Shown here piece after piece: positions 14,776 through 27,930 of a DNA stretch of 64,000 nucleotides. The notes beneath the pieces are model-generated. The model was given only the letters and a program-made list of their open reading frames with translations. It made no database searches and had not been told where the DNA came from. The stretch's first letter is position 1; each line of letters starts with the position of its first letter. The stretch is from Vespula vulgaris (Eukaryota; Arthropoda; Insecta; Hymenoptera; Vespidae), in NCBI RefSeq assembly GCF_905475345.1, contig NC_066606.1, positions 2,535,001 through 2,599,000 on the forward strand, written 5' to 3'. The position numbers and the translations under genes are program-made.

Positions 14776-17700
14776 AATATCGAAAAAAAATTAATTGAAT
14801 TTCCATGACGAACTTCCTTCCGTAGAACGTGACAAAGTTAAATCGTTCTTTCATAATGATTTCATGCTATTATTAATTCACTGTTAGATTTTTATGCATT
14901 ATTGTGTAACATGTTTCTATCATTAAATGTTATATATGTATGTATGCATGTATGGATGTTTACAAAACATTTCTTCTATTTGCTCCATTGGTATTTTTGT
15001 TAATTAAACGATAAATATTCTTTTTCTTTTTTTCTATTTTTAATAAATGGATAATGGTATAGTAGTATATGTAAATTGTATAAATAACTCGATATTAAAT
15101 TAGCGCGTTAGAATTGTTCGATACGAACGATTCTAATCAGTTATCTAGTTATTGATATTTTATTATGAATACTCAAAAATGAAATATATATTTTATATAT
15201 ATATATATAATATATTTTTAATAATATATATTTTATGTATTTATATACTGTCCCCAATTTATTTCATTGAAAATCGATTTTTTTTTTTTTTTTTTAATTG
15301 TCAGTTTAATTCTCTTAAATATCAATATTAAATTACTGATATTTTACCTAATAGATATCAGGCATTTATAAATGTCTGAAAAAATGTAAATCATAAACAT
15401 GATTTTAATTACGTGATTCCAATTTTCGAGATATTTTCAATTTCCTTGTAGACAATTCGAATGAAGACTTCGATTGAATAAATAATAGCATTATTTTCGA
15501 CATTTCAATATCTTTTTTTCTTAAAACGCAACATCGATTACTTTTATTCAGGTATAAATAAAGTGCACAATTTTTTTTTCTTTTTTAATTTTTGTTTTCT
15601 TCCTTCAAGACGAGAAACAAGTTTACACGAAGTTTACTCGCGTAAAGTTCAACTTGAAAGATATTTCAAATCGATAGATAATAGTTCTAGGAGGATCATA
15701 TAAAATAGATCCTGAAGTTTTGGACGAATACTTTTTCTTTTTTTTTTTTTTTTCTTTTTTTAATCCATATATCCGAAACAATAATAATAACTAACAGAAC
15801 CGTATAGTCGCTAATTTTTTCTTTTCTTTTTTTTCAGTACATTCAATTTTTTAGTAACCGAAATCTCTATTTGGTCAATTTAGTTCGTTTAAAATAAACT
15901 AAATCTATTTATACAGTTCAGTACATGAACGAGATTTATGAACGAGTGAAAAAAAGTAAAATAAAAAAAAAGAAAAATAAAGGAAAGAGTTGACATAACA
16001 GAGTATTGGAAAACTAAATCCATTTGTGTAGTTCAGTAGTATATAAGATTGATGAATGTACGAGAGAAAAAAGAAAAAGGAAGGAAGGAAGAAAGAAAAA
16101 AAGTTTAACATAATCGAGCGTCAGAAACTGAATCTATTTATGCAGATTCAGTAAATAAGATTGATGAATGTATGGGAAGAAAAAAAAAAAAAGAACAAAA
16201 AGAAGACAAGAACCACAACAACAACAACAACAACACAAAAAATAAAAAGGAAAAGATTTACACAATCGTACATCATTTATCTCCGATCTGATAGAATCAG
16301 TATTTAACGTGCCAATTGAAGTACTATAAAATGTCGATTTGCAACAGCTTACGTGATTTATTTCGCGCACGATACAATACACTTATTACACACTCTATTA
16401 TATTATCAAGGTCTAAACAGTGTCTTTTTTTATTTTATTTTTTTTTTTATTTATTTGAAAACGTTAAGCAAAATAGAATTACGACGTAAAAGGTGAATTA
16501 AAGTATAGATATATGTGTGTAATGTATCCACCTCTCTCTCTCTCTTTTTTCGAAGGTCAAATTGTTTGTTGAAAAACATGAATACGAATAGGTCGTCAAG
16601 GTCTGGTGCATTCAATGTTGTGTTGATAATGTAGTAATGATTAATGTGAGAACGAGAGAGACCAATACGGCACATTTCACTATAATCGATGAACGTTGTT
16701 GTTAGAATACTGTTTACTAATTAGTATACGACCGATAATAATTAGTTTAATTTTATATAGCATGTGTTTGTTCACGATATATATATTGATATGTTAATAT
16801 ATACGAGTGTAGAATTGGTTTCTAGTAATATTTTTAATCTTAATGTTTTTAAATAGGAATACTAATGTAAATATATATTATATAATATGTATATATATAT
16901 ATATAAATTCATATATTAAGTAAAAGAAAGTTATATAATAATCAGTACATTGAAAAGTATAGTCGGTGTACCGTAATATCGTCTTAATTAGAATATATAT
17001 TTCGCGATGTTCGTATTTTGTGATTAGGATTTTAGTAAAGGTGGTAGTTGTATAGTGAATAGAGAGAAAGAGAGAGAGAATAAATTGCAAGGAAAGTTGA
17101 AAGTTCGATACGTTTAGACGAGTTTTATGGCTTGGTTTTAGCTAAAAAGCTTTAGAGAAACTTTTCACAACGTGTGATTCTTTTTGTTTTGTTTTCTTTC
17201 GTTTTGTTGTTTTGTTCTTTTCTTTTTTTTTTTTTGTCACTCTGATAAAAGTCCTGACAGATAACTAAACGATGCTCGTTTAAGTCGGTTCTTCTTTTTA
17301 TTTCCTGTTCTTTTTTTTTCTTTTTTTTTTCTTCCTCTTTGACGTTGGCTAAGAATTAAATGAAATATAAGATATTTCAGATTTTTTATCACAGATAACG
17401 CTTTAAATGTTTAAATCGAGCAAATTAGAAAAAGAAAAGTAAGAAGAAATTTTCTATTTAATTCTTGAATAGATTTGTAATGTCAAAAGAAAGAAAGAAA
17501 AAGAAAAGAGCGCACTCACTCGGAAAATCAAAATTAAATTACGTAATTTTATTGAAAATTAGTATGTAGAAGAAAATTTAATTTGAACGGCCTTGCTAGT
17601 TTTGAGAGGATATAATTTTTCCATATTAGGATCCTTTTGAATAATAACGTTATCTACTTAAGTAGATAATCAAATTTATCCACATATTTTTCGAGATTCT

Positions 17701-20700
17701 ATTAGAAATGGAAATAAAGATGTATAAAAATATTTTACTAATTGAATAGATAATTTTAAGAACTTTTTCATAGTATTATTAAAATCGTTTAGACAATGTT
17801 ATCTATATAAGTAGATAATTACAAATTTCTCCGCACATATTTTGAAATCCTATCGGAAATAAAAAAGTAAAGATATATAAAAATATTTTCCAAATCTAAT
17901 AAATAATTGTCTTTTCCTTCTTAATAAGAACATTTTCATCATATATTTGAGATCGTTCAAACGTTAACTGGACAATTAAATTTTTTCATACACACTTTAA
18001 GATCCTATTGGTAATAGAAATACAAATACATAACAATATTTTATTGATCTAATAAATAATAATAATAAAAAAAAAAACAAAACTACGATCTGTTTCGTAA
18101 AAATTTCAAATCTCAATCCCTTTTTTCTTTCTTGCATAATTTACAAAAGTTTAATTTGTAAATTCACGAATCACTTAAATAACTTAAATGACACTTCTCA
18201 CGTATATGATCTACTAGCTAGAGTTCGTCATCGATGATTTTCAATTTAATCGGATGATCGAAATTTTCTTCGAAGAAAGGCCGAAGAATTTTTTATCGAA
18301 ATTAATTTTTTGAGGAATTTTTGAATAGATCTTGAATAGATGTTATCGATATATCCGATAAATAAATTAAAGCGCGAATGTTGAAAGGTCTATTCGTTTC
18401 AGCGATTGAACAAGAAAAGGTGGTTGTTTCGAAGACGTTTAGAAGACAAGTTCAACCCCATTTCTACCTCTCTCCGCTACCCTTATCGTCTATCCTTTCT
18501 ACCCTAAGGAGAAAACTGATTCTCGTCGTTCTCTTTAGAAGTATTTGAGAAAGTGGGTCTTCCGTAGACTTTTCTCTACTTTTCGAGGATGGAGGATGTC
18601 CGATAAAAGGAAGATCGATGACCCGTGAACTAGAACGATCAGCTTGGAAAAATTCTTCAGGATAAACGGACCACGGAAAAATCTTTATTATTACTGGCAC
18701 AATTTTATCGAAAGTATTATTGGGAATCGTTCACGCGGAAATATTATCGATTCGAATTCGAATTCGAATTTATTTTTTTCTTCTTTTTTTCTTCTCCTTT
18801 CTTGTTTTTATGTTTGTTTCAAAATTCTCAAGAAAAAAAGATGTGTGGCTTGAAAAAAAAAAGAAATCGTACGATCGTTTATTTTAATTTTACGAATGTT
18901 CGTGTTCTACTGTCATAATTAATTTATTATTTTCAATCGATATTGTTCTTTTTTTTTTGTATATTTCGATAATATGATTCCTTAAGAATATCTTTTTGTT
19001 TCTTTGTTTTTTTTTTTTTTAATCGTAAAAGTTATACGACGGAATGGTGAAAAGAAAAGAAATAATATGCAGCGTTCAAAGGAAATTTTCTAATATTTCC
19101 CTGATCGTTTCGATACGTCTGTTTTCGAAATAAATCTCTTTAACGAAACATCAGATCTTTTTTTACATCTTATAAATCTTTTCTCTCTTTTTTCTCTTAA
19201 CGACTTTATCACGATACAAGTTTATACAAGAATCGTAAAACTATCGTCATTAATTACTTGTAAATTAAAATTACGACGACAAACAAGTCGAAAAACTTTC
19301 CAAATAGAAATCCTCTTCGTTACGACGTAATTTGTCAATTATATATTTCCATTTTTGAAATCGATCCAACAATCAGGATTTAACCAAGTTATTACTTCCA
19401 ACAATTTGGAATTTTCTTAGTTAATAATAATATCGAAATTAACACACCCTTAAAAAAAGAAGAAGAACAAAAGTTTTATATACGTGAGATCATTATGAAC
19501 GATAAAAAGGATATGTAAATTCATGTCGAAACCTTTCTTGCTATAGCACCGTCTGAACATTTTAAAACAATTCACGATTTCTTTCACGTACGTACGTATA
19601 CGTGTAAATATATAAATATGCATGTCTGTACATACGTATGTAGGTACATACATATCACAGATGTTATCACTAATTGATCTCATGTCGTGTGGAACGTTAC
19701 CGAAGTAGTCTCAGGAGTGTAATTCGGAACAAATCGATGCGACGAATTAAACTGACGATTCTTAACGAGTTCTATCACGTCAACCATTCTAGTAGATATC
19801 TCGTCCATGGGGGCATGTTAGTGTTGTTGGTGTATATGTGTAGGTATGCATGTGCTCGCATGAACTTGGATTGGCATAGGAAACCATTCTCTAGAGAATG
19901 ATACGATCAATACCAATCGAATAGTCAAAGTGGATGTATCAATTCGATTGAATGTATCTAACTCAAAGTTCCTTAAATTGTAAGAACATTTTCTTACTGT
20001 CTTTCTCTATCTTTTTTATTTTTCTCTTTTCTTTGTTTGTTAAAATTAAATCGATATAAAAAATGTAATACTTACGAATGATTTGATACGTTTATTACTT
20101 GCTATTTCGATTATATGTTTATAATTAACAGAGCGATTTCGGATTAATTGGTATTTATAATTAGTTTACAAATTAATAGTATCGATAGTGATGCAAATAT
20201 ATCAAACTGGTTAAATACCGTTAACATTTACTATCGAATTCTTGAAGTTTATGGCATCGATATGATAGGTGTACATATATATATGTATGTATATATAATA
20301 CTAATTGTGGCAATATCAAAACTATCTAATTTAAATTTATTAATCGAGATATTATTGGCATAGTTAATCAATTGACGATATCGTGTTTGAATAATCGAAT
20401 GATGATATAATCATTCGTATATAAATTTATGCGATCTCTAAGTTTCATTCATAGTGTTGTATTAAATTGACAAGTTTAGGGACGTGTTTGTATTTTTTAA
20501 GACTTTCAGACGTCTCTCGAAACTTTATTATCGATATCTCGAAAGAATCGAACTATTTCAATTGATCAAATTCATATTCATTTTCGTTCGTTTGTTCTTT
20601 ATTTTTTCTTTAGTTCATTGAAAATAAATATCGATTTTTGTTTCTATAATAATTCGTTCTAATAAAATAAAAATACACTTTAATTGAAAAGAAAAAAGAA

Positions 20701-21853
20701 GAATTACTAATTAAAAGTTTCTCTTCTTTTTTTTTTTTTTAATTTTGGCTTCGATTTTAATAAATATACCGAAATAGATATATATTTCTAATTCATACAT
20801 ATATATATGTTTCTAATAACATATGTACATAATATATATTTCTAATATATATATTTCTAATAATATACATACATAATATATTTCTAAAATATATATATAT
20901 AATATAATATAATATAGATAATTAGAAATTTACATACTGTAAAAAATGGTTAAAAAGAAAATAATTATATGCACATAGAAAAAAAAAAGTAGTTTAGGCT
21001 TAAAATACGATCGATAATTTACTAGAATAGAGTCGTGGGGAAGAGAGGTTTCTACCTACTACTTTGGCAAGTGAGTGCTTGTTGTATTCTAAAGCTTGCT
21101 TGGGTAGGTAGGTCCATCCTATTCAGAGCTGCTTTCGTAGGTTACATAAGCGAGCTAAGCTTTCCTTCATCATGGTCTACCGCCTACCACACGGTAGGCG
21201 GTCCAGGGTCAAAGGCAACTGTAATCTCGCATGGTAGAATCCCTATCGGGGATATAGGCGTTAACCCTTCTAAGTTCTCTCTCTCTCTCTCTCTCTATCC
21301 CTTCTCTCCTTTGATACACGAAATTGTTCTTGAATCGAGCGTGATACGAGGAAGAAGTTGGTATAAGTACATAGGTAAAGTAAAATCGATCGTGTTCCTG
21401 TGAACCATTTTGATTTAGAGCTTGGCCTTTTAAAAGTGTTACTACAACACACGGACACAAATCCTATAAATTTTTAAAGCGGTATATCACTTCGATTTTT
21501 TTTTCTTTCTTTCTCTTTTTTTTTTTTCATTTTTACATGGACGACAAGATGGATATCGCCGGAGAGGTAGTTATTAAATAAAATACATTTTCGAACAAGT
21601 AAATATGAATGATAGATAGGTATCTTCTAATTAATTTTCTTTATCGAGATATTTGATATGAGAAGTATTGGTACAATATTTGAATTAATAGATTAATGAA
21701 AGGTAGTAAATTGGTAAGATAATGTGTGCTATTTAATTAATAAGATTAGAATGTAATATTTGTTAATGTTTAATACGAAAGGATTTACAAGTGAAATGTG
21801 ATAATAAATGATTGTTAGAAAAGTAAATTGACACTTGTGCATTTAATTATATT

Positions 21854-21896
<43 letters not shown>

Positions 21897-24803
21897 AATT
21901 CATAGTTTTAACGTGATGTTAACGTAAATACGTCGGATAGTCACAGGAAGCATCCGTTATTTACTTTCTATCGAGATTGATGTTAGTGACGTAACAATAA
22001 GTAAACTGTGTACGAGAATGGCAAACCATTTCAAGAATGTAAACATTGCATGTCGAAGATGTCGTTGAGACAACGCTTAACGCATCTTCTTCTATGTACG
22101 TATATACGTACATATATATATATATATGTACATATGTATGTATACAAATATCCGCAAGTGAAGGAAGATTACAAGGACATTGCTTGAAATCAGAACACCG
22201 TAGAGATTCAACGACGAGTAGCAAATCTCTCTCTATAATTAATTGTTTTACATCTTTGTCAGATTGTCCTTAATTCAATTAATATTTCAATTACCGATGT
22301 TACTTAACGACGAATGGAGAAGGAACAGAAGTAACACTGTTCGATATATTATTATTAACAAAGTAAGATGTCTCGATTTTGTTCGATGAATTATACATGA
22401 AACTATATACTTTATCGCGCATATAATAATCTTTTCCTTTCCAATCGTTTTTTCTTCTTTACTTTCACAGAACATGTTAAAGAAAAGAAAAGAAAGTAAA
22501 GAAAAAAAAAAAAAGAAATATCGCGCTAGATAAATTCACACAAAAATTGTTTTACGTTTATAAAAGGAATCAAAATACCGTTGTCTCGTAAAGAGTAAAA
22601 GTAGTTTCGAAAGACATTCGTTGTCTTTCAACATGGCTGAAAAGTTTTCAAGAACATACATATACACGCAGTTACACACACACACATCGTCGTTTTTCAG
22701 TCGTGATGTCGTACTATTCTTCGTTTACCCCCTTCGTCAAAGCAGCTCACCTGAGTCGTCTGGGCGTTCAACGATAACGAAAAGTTTGGCTGGTCGGCCA
22801 TTATAACTTTTCGCGAAGCTTTCTCCCTTCCATCTTTCCTTCTTTCCTCTCTTCCTTGCTTGCTTGTTTGCTTGAAAGACGACTTACTTTGTTACCTTAG
22901 CCGATTTTCCATCGGGCGTCGTTGCCCCTCTACTATGCTCATATCCCCATGCGTGCATTTTGTCATCGGTTCACCACTATCTTCGTGATCCCCTCTCCCT
23001 TTTTACACTTTCCCTCTCTCTCTCTCTCTCTCTCGCTCCTTTTCTTCATCCCCTTTTCCATCTCTGTCTCTTTCTTTTTTCAACGTCTCTCACGTCGTTA
23101 TTCCAAAGAGCAAACGCGACTTCGCAGCTGCGTCCGCAACGATGTTCTCGTTGCTGTTCCGAATCTCATTTACGGTACGGTTTCTACTGTGCCTGAAGAG
23201 TTCACGCAGTAGTAGTAGTAGTAGTAATAGTGATAGTAATAGTAATAGTAATAGTAGTTGTAGAGTTTGCCCCCGAGGGAACGACAAAAGGGGTAAGCAA
23301 GAGAGATTTCCGATGGTACCCCGTCTATCCTCGCACTTTAACGTTTCTCTCCAAGTCAGTAAAGTAGGATAGATCCTTTAATGAGGCTATGTCGTAGGAG
23401 TTTCATATTTATTGAGATCGGAGTGGAGATGGGTGGTAGAACATAGAAATTTAAGGATGAATATTCTTTAACGTTAAACGTCGATGTTAATTTTTGTTAA
23501 TTTTAAGAATTCGATTCGATAATTATCGTCGGTTTCGAAGCCTCCTTTTTGTTTGTTTGTTTGTTTGTATTTTTCTTTAGTAGTAATAATTGTATGATCT
23601 TCTTTCTCGTAATTGTTACTCTTTTTTACGTTTTTTTTTCTTTTGTTAATAAATGTATACTTAATTTAATATTGTTCTTCTTTTTTTATACTGTTCAATT
23701 GTTGAATCGTTTCTTTCTTTTCTTTTTCTTTCATGTAAATACATATAGCTAATTAATATTTAATTCTCTAGGTACAAAGTATCAAAAGGAACGTTCCCGT
23801 TTTTTTTTTTTTTTTTTTTTTTTTTCATTTATATTAATTATTCCGAAATAATATATAGTTACAAAAGATAAACCGACGGATATTCGGAAGTTCGTTGTAT
23901 TCGTTTTATTCATTTTATATTATGAAATAAACGTTGAAGCTAAATTGACGATATATAAATACATAACAGAAAGATAAAGATTCTCCTTGACTTTCTTTCT
24001 TTTTTTCTTTTTTTTGTGTATCAATGAGATATTGGAGGAGGGGTGTAAAAGAAGAGGGAAAGCTTTCGGACGATACATATTTCATAAAGTCGAGTATAAT
24101 GTAAAGAATTTCGTAGTTTAATGAATTCTGCTAGCAAATGTATAAATAATTTCTTTGGTTATTCTTCTTCTTTTTTTTTTTCTTTTTTGCTTCCATTCAT
24201 TCTTTCTTTCTTCTCTTCTTTCTTCTTTTTTATTTTATCATTCACAATTCAGATATTTCACAGAGAAAGAAAATAAGAGTAAGAAAATGAGAATGAGAAA
24301 GGAGAAATCTTTGTTTGTTATAATGAGTATAATATCTACAATCGTAGAGATCTAAGTTCGTAGTTATGTTAGAATATAATACATACATACATACATATAT
24401 ATATATAATATGTATATATGTATGTTAGTATATATACACATCTATACATACACACACACACATACATACGTACTCATATATATGTATAAAGTCAAAAGCG
24501 ATTTTAAAGATTCCCTGAGCGTTCGTTTCCCCGTTATTCTCTGAGGAATAACATCGAGAGATGCCTTCTTCCATCGGTTGTACAAAACATTCGTAGTTTC
24601 ACGAACCCGTTTCCTTTCCGCGATTGTTATTCGCGAAACAGTTGAACCGCCAGCTGCCGTACCTCTTTCAAAGCAATTTCCCGCGAGCTCTGCTTAATTC
24701 GTTTGCGGAGAATACGGTATAAAAGAGGAAGATGGAAGAACTAAGCTAGAGAAATGAGAAAGAGAGAAGAAGAAGGTGAGGATGAAAGAGAAAGAAAAAG
24801 GAA

Positions 24804-24854
<51 letters not shown>

Positions 24855-24968
24855 AAGATATAGCTTGTTGATATAGAGAAGAGAGAGAGAGATAGAAGGA
24901 GATAAAAGAGGAAGAAGAAGAGAATAGACACAGACAGGTTAAAGAGAGATACGGAAAGAGAGCGAGAG

Positions 24969-25013
<45 letters not shown>

Positions 25014-25380
25014 CAAAAGGTGAAATGATAAATTAAACCGACCGAAGGGTAACGCTTCGCCGCCGCAAAACAACGCCGTGCTTAAACCTGCAAAATTATG
25101 AAAGTTCCGAGACTAATTGTGAAAGTTTTCGTGATATACAAAATTGCGGAGGACCCTTTTGCGAAAGGATGGCAAGAGTAGAGAGTCGGTATATCTTTTA
25201 CCCTTTAGGCGAATCCTAAAGAAGAGAGAAGGTGGAAGAAGAAGAGAAAGAAGGATAGACAAAGATAGAAATTGAAGAGATAGACAGAGAGAAAGATGGG
25301 TGCTCAAACTCGATGAGATAAAGAAAGATCTTTCTCTATCTCTTACTGCAAGCTTCAGAAGAAGAGGAATAAAGAGAACG

Positions 25381-25427
<47 letters not shown>

Positions 25428-27859
25428 AATAGAGATAGAAATGAAGAAAGAAGAAGAATAACGAAGTCATCGTTCGACCTTGCGGATTCTTCAACCGTTC
25501 GCGTAACTTTCCATGAAGGAGGTAAAACTGCCTCGGGATATCACGAACGACGAGAAACGACTACTACTACTACTACTACACTACTACTACCACTACTACT
25601 ACTAAACTACTAACTACTATTACTATATGCCAAACGATGAAGAACGTTTTCGTTTCGCTCGATCCACTCGACTTTATTCCCGATCGTTTACTTTTCATCT
25701 GCCGCTTGGCAGTGTCTGGCGCTGCGTTCGCCTCGCCTCATCTAACCTAACCTCACCTCACCTCACCTCACCTAACGTAACCTAACGTAACCTAACCTAA
25801 CTTCATTTCATCTTCCTCTTGTCCCTTCTTTAACCTCTTCTGAGAAACTCTGGAATCGTCATTATCGTGCAAGTCGGTCGAAAGTTTTTCCGAGGAATCT
25901 TCTGATACGAATGGAAAAGGAGATTCGTTCATCCACGATTTGGTAGAATCTTCTCGAAACGTTTATAACTGTTGAGTCGTGTTACGCTGATAATATGGAG
26001 CTGAAGGGTAGGGTTGGATGGGACCTCGAGATTAGAGGAAACTCTCTCTCTTTCTCTTTCTCTTTCTGTCTCTGTCTCTCGTTATTTTCAAAAGTTTCTT
26101 TCGTACTTTAAGACTTTGCTAGTTGGAAATAATTTATTATCAAGAATTTAGGAGTCTAGTTACTTTGTTGGCCGACATCGAGATACGGCCGAGATGAGAG
26201 ATACAACGAACGAACGAACGAAGAATGAGGATTCGAAGAATTATTATCTTCGTCGTTATCATTGTCGTTATCATTATCAGCATTTTTTTTCTTTTCTCCT
26301 TTTTTTTTCTTTCTTTTTCAAAATCACACAAATTTTTCTTTTCGAGAATTTGAAACGAATCGAGTTGAATGGAATCGAATCGAATCGAATCGAATCGAAT
26401 CGAATCGAATCGAATTGAAACGAATTGGAACGAACAAGTTATACGTCCGTTCAAAATCGATAAAACGACGGTAAAAACAAATGCACGTGATTGAGGAGAG
26501 GAAGGGAGTGGACAGGAGAGGGGAGGGACCACGATTGGGTTAGGAACGTATTCACAAACTTCAGACATTGTTGTAACTGTGATTACGATGTAACAAATTT
26601 TCGAACGGTAAATCGAAGTAAGTCGTAACAAAGATATACATATATAGTTCCATATATACGTACGTACGTACGTACGTACATACGTATGTAAATTCGTTCA
26701 CACGTATTTCACGATTGACTATAGTTCGTCAGGTATAATATTATAGTTAACCGTTAACTTGAATGATTTATTTACGCACGTACGTACATACGTATATAAT
26801 TATGCGCCTAACACTTGCTTGTATTTTAAGTGTTTTCTCTATACGTCGTACGTTTGATATAAAATATACGTTAATATAGATTTAATTACGTTTAAATTTA
26901 ATATCGTTTTGCAATATTTTTTAATCTACTCTTAACAAATATACACGCACACACACACACACACACATTCACATATATATGCATCTATATGTATTTTTGA
27001 TAAATGGATGTTCAGTAAAAAAAATATACATAATATATAATAATCTATAATTATATTAACTATAAATATAATGTGTAATATTATTATTCTCACAAAATTG
27101 GTGTAAGAAATCCAATATAAAAGGGAGTTTATGAAAGAGAAAGAGAGAGAGAAAGATAGAAAGAAAAGAGACTCATACATATATTTTTCATTCCATATTT
27201 TTGATTCTTTCTCTTTTTCTCTTTCTCTTAACTCCTCTATAATCCAACAGTCTTCAAATACGGCGTCTTAAAGTTTCTTTCAAAAAGCCATGACAGTTAA
27301 CTTGGCTGAAAGTCGGAGTTCGCACCCGTTCTCTTTTGTCATCCTACCCCTTCTCCCCTACGCCCTTCTCTCACCATACTATCACAGCTCAACATTCATC
27401 CCTACCTCCCCCTATTCCCCCTACTCCCCACATGATGCCACCCCTCAACTTTCTCAAACGCCCGACTAAGAGTCTTTAACTTTCCTCCAGTAAATTTCCA
27501 ACCACTTATATTTCTACATTCTCCGAGTGACGTTGCCGTGAGTGACGTCGGTAAGTGATTCATATTTATTATATACTATATATTATATATTATATATATT
27601 TTTTAGTTTTATCCGATCCTTTAGTTTATTCATGATACTTTTTTTTTTTTAAGATGATAACGAAGATGAGAAACTTTTTATGTACGAACTATCGAAAGCT
27701 TTAATTTTTATTAAAATGATCACATCCTGACGTATACAAGATACGTGGGATTGTTTAAAAAAATTTTTTTAGAAATTGGAATGATTATATACTTACTATC
27801 GATATTTAATATCGATTTAATTAGATTATAAAGGACGAATAAAAGTGTGATAGATTATA

Positions 27860-27930
<71 letters not shown>

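Larger units (their letters stand above)
13678..20990 (-). other. Fas1 intron downstream of Orc3
   Basis: AT-rich intronic DNA between Orc3 and 21 kb. Besides the two decayed tandem repeats and poly-T tracts it holds (TTCGAA) units at 18747-18770, a less repetitive area at 18220-18720, another at 19660-19910 with a 16-bp palindrome, and a TTTCTAATA-rich AT region at 20771-20920. No gene was recognised. The 75-codon open frames at 14075-14302 and 19674-19901 have AT-type composition and no family signature. Confidence 0.6.
21261..27520 (-). other. Fas1 intron, microsatellite-rich
   Basis: Contains a TC run (23007-23034), trinucleotide AGT/AAT (23208-23255), poly-T (23801-23826), GA (24805-24850), AT (24973-25010), GATA (25381-25427), CTA-type repeats (25560-25620), the CTAAC array (25742-25801), GAATC (26372-26415), CGTA (26656-26680) and CA (26946-26968). 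Less repetitive patches lie at 22700-22950, 23090-23200, 24490-24720, 25440-25730 and 27240-27360. No gene was recognised. Confidence 0.6.

Noticed and set aside
23142..23372. Plus-strand frame starting [16 protein letters not shown], signal-peptide-like
   Set aside because: It runs at once into an AGT/AAT microsatellite (poly-Ser/Asn) and ends without a domain or a supported splice site.
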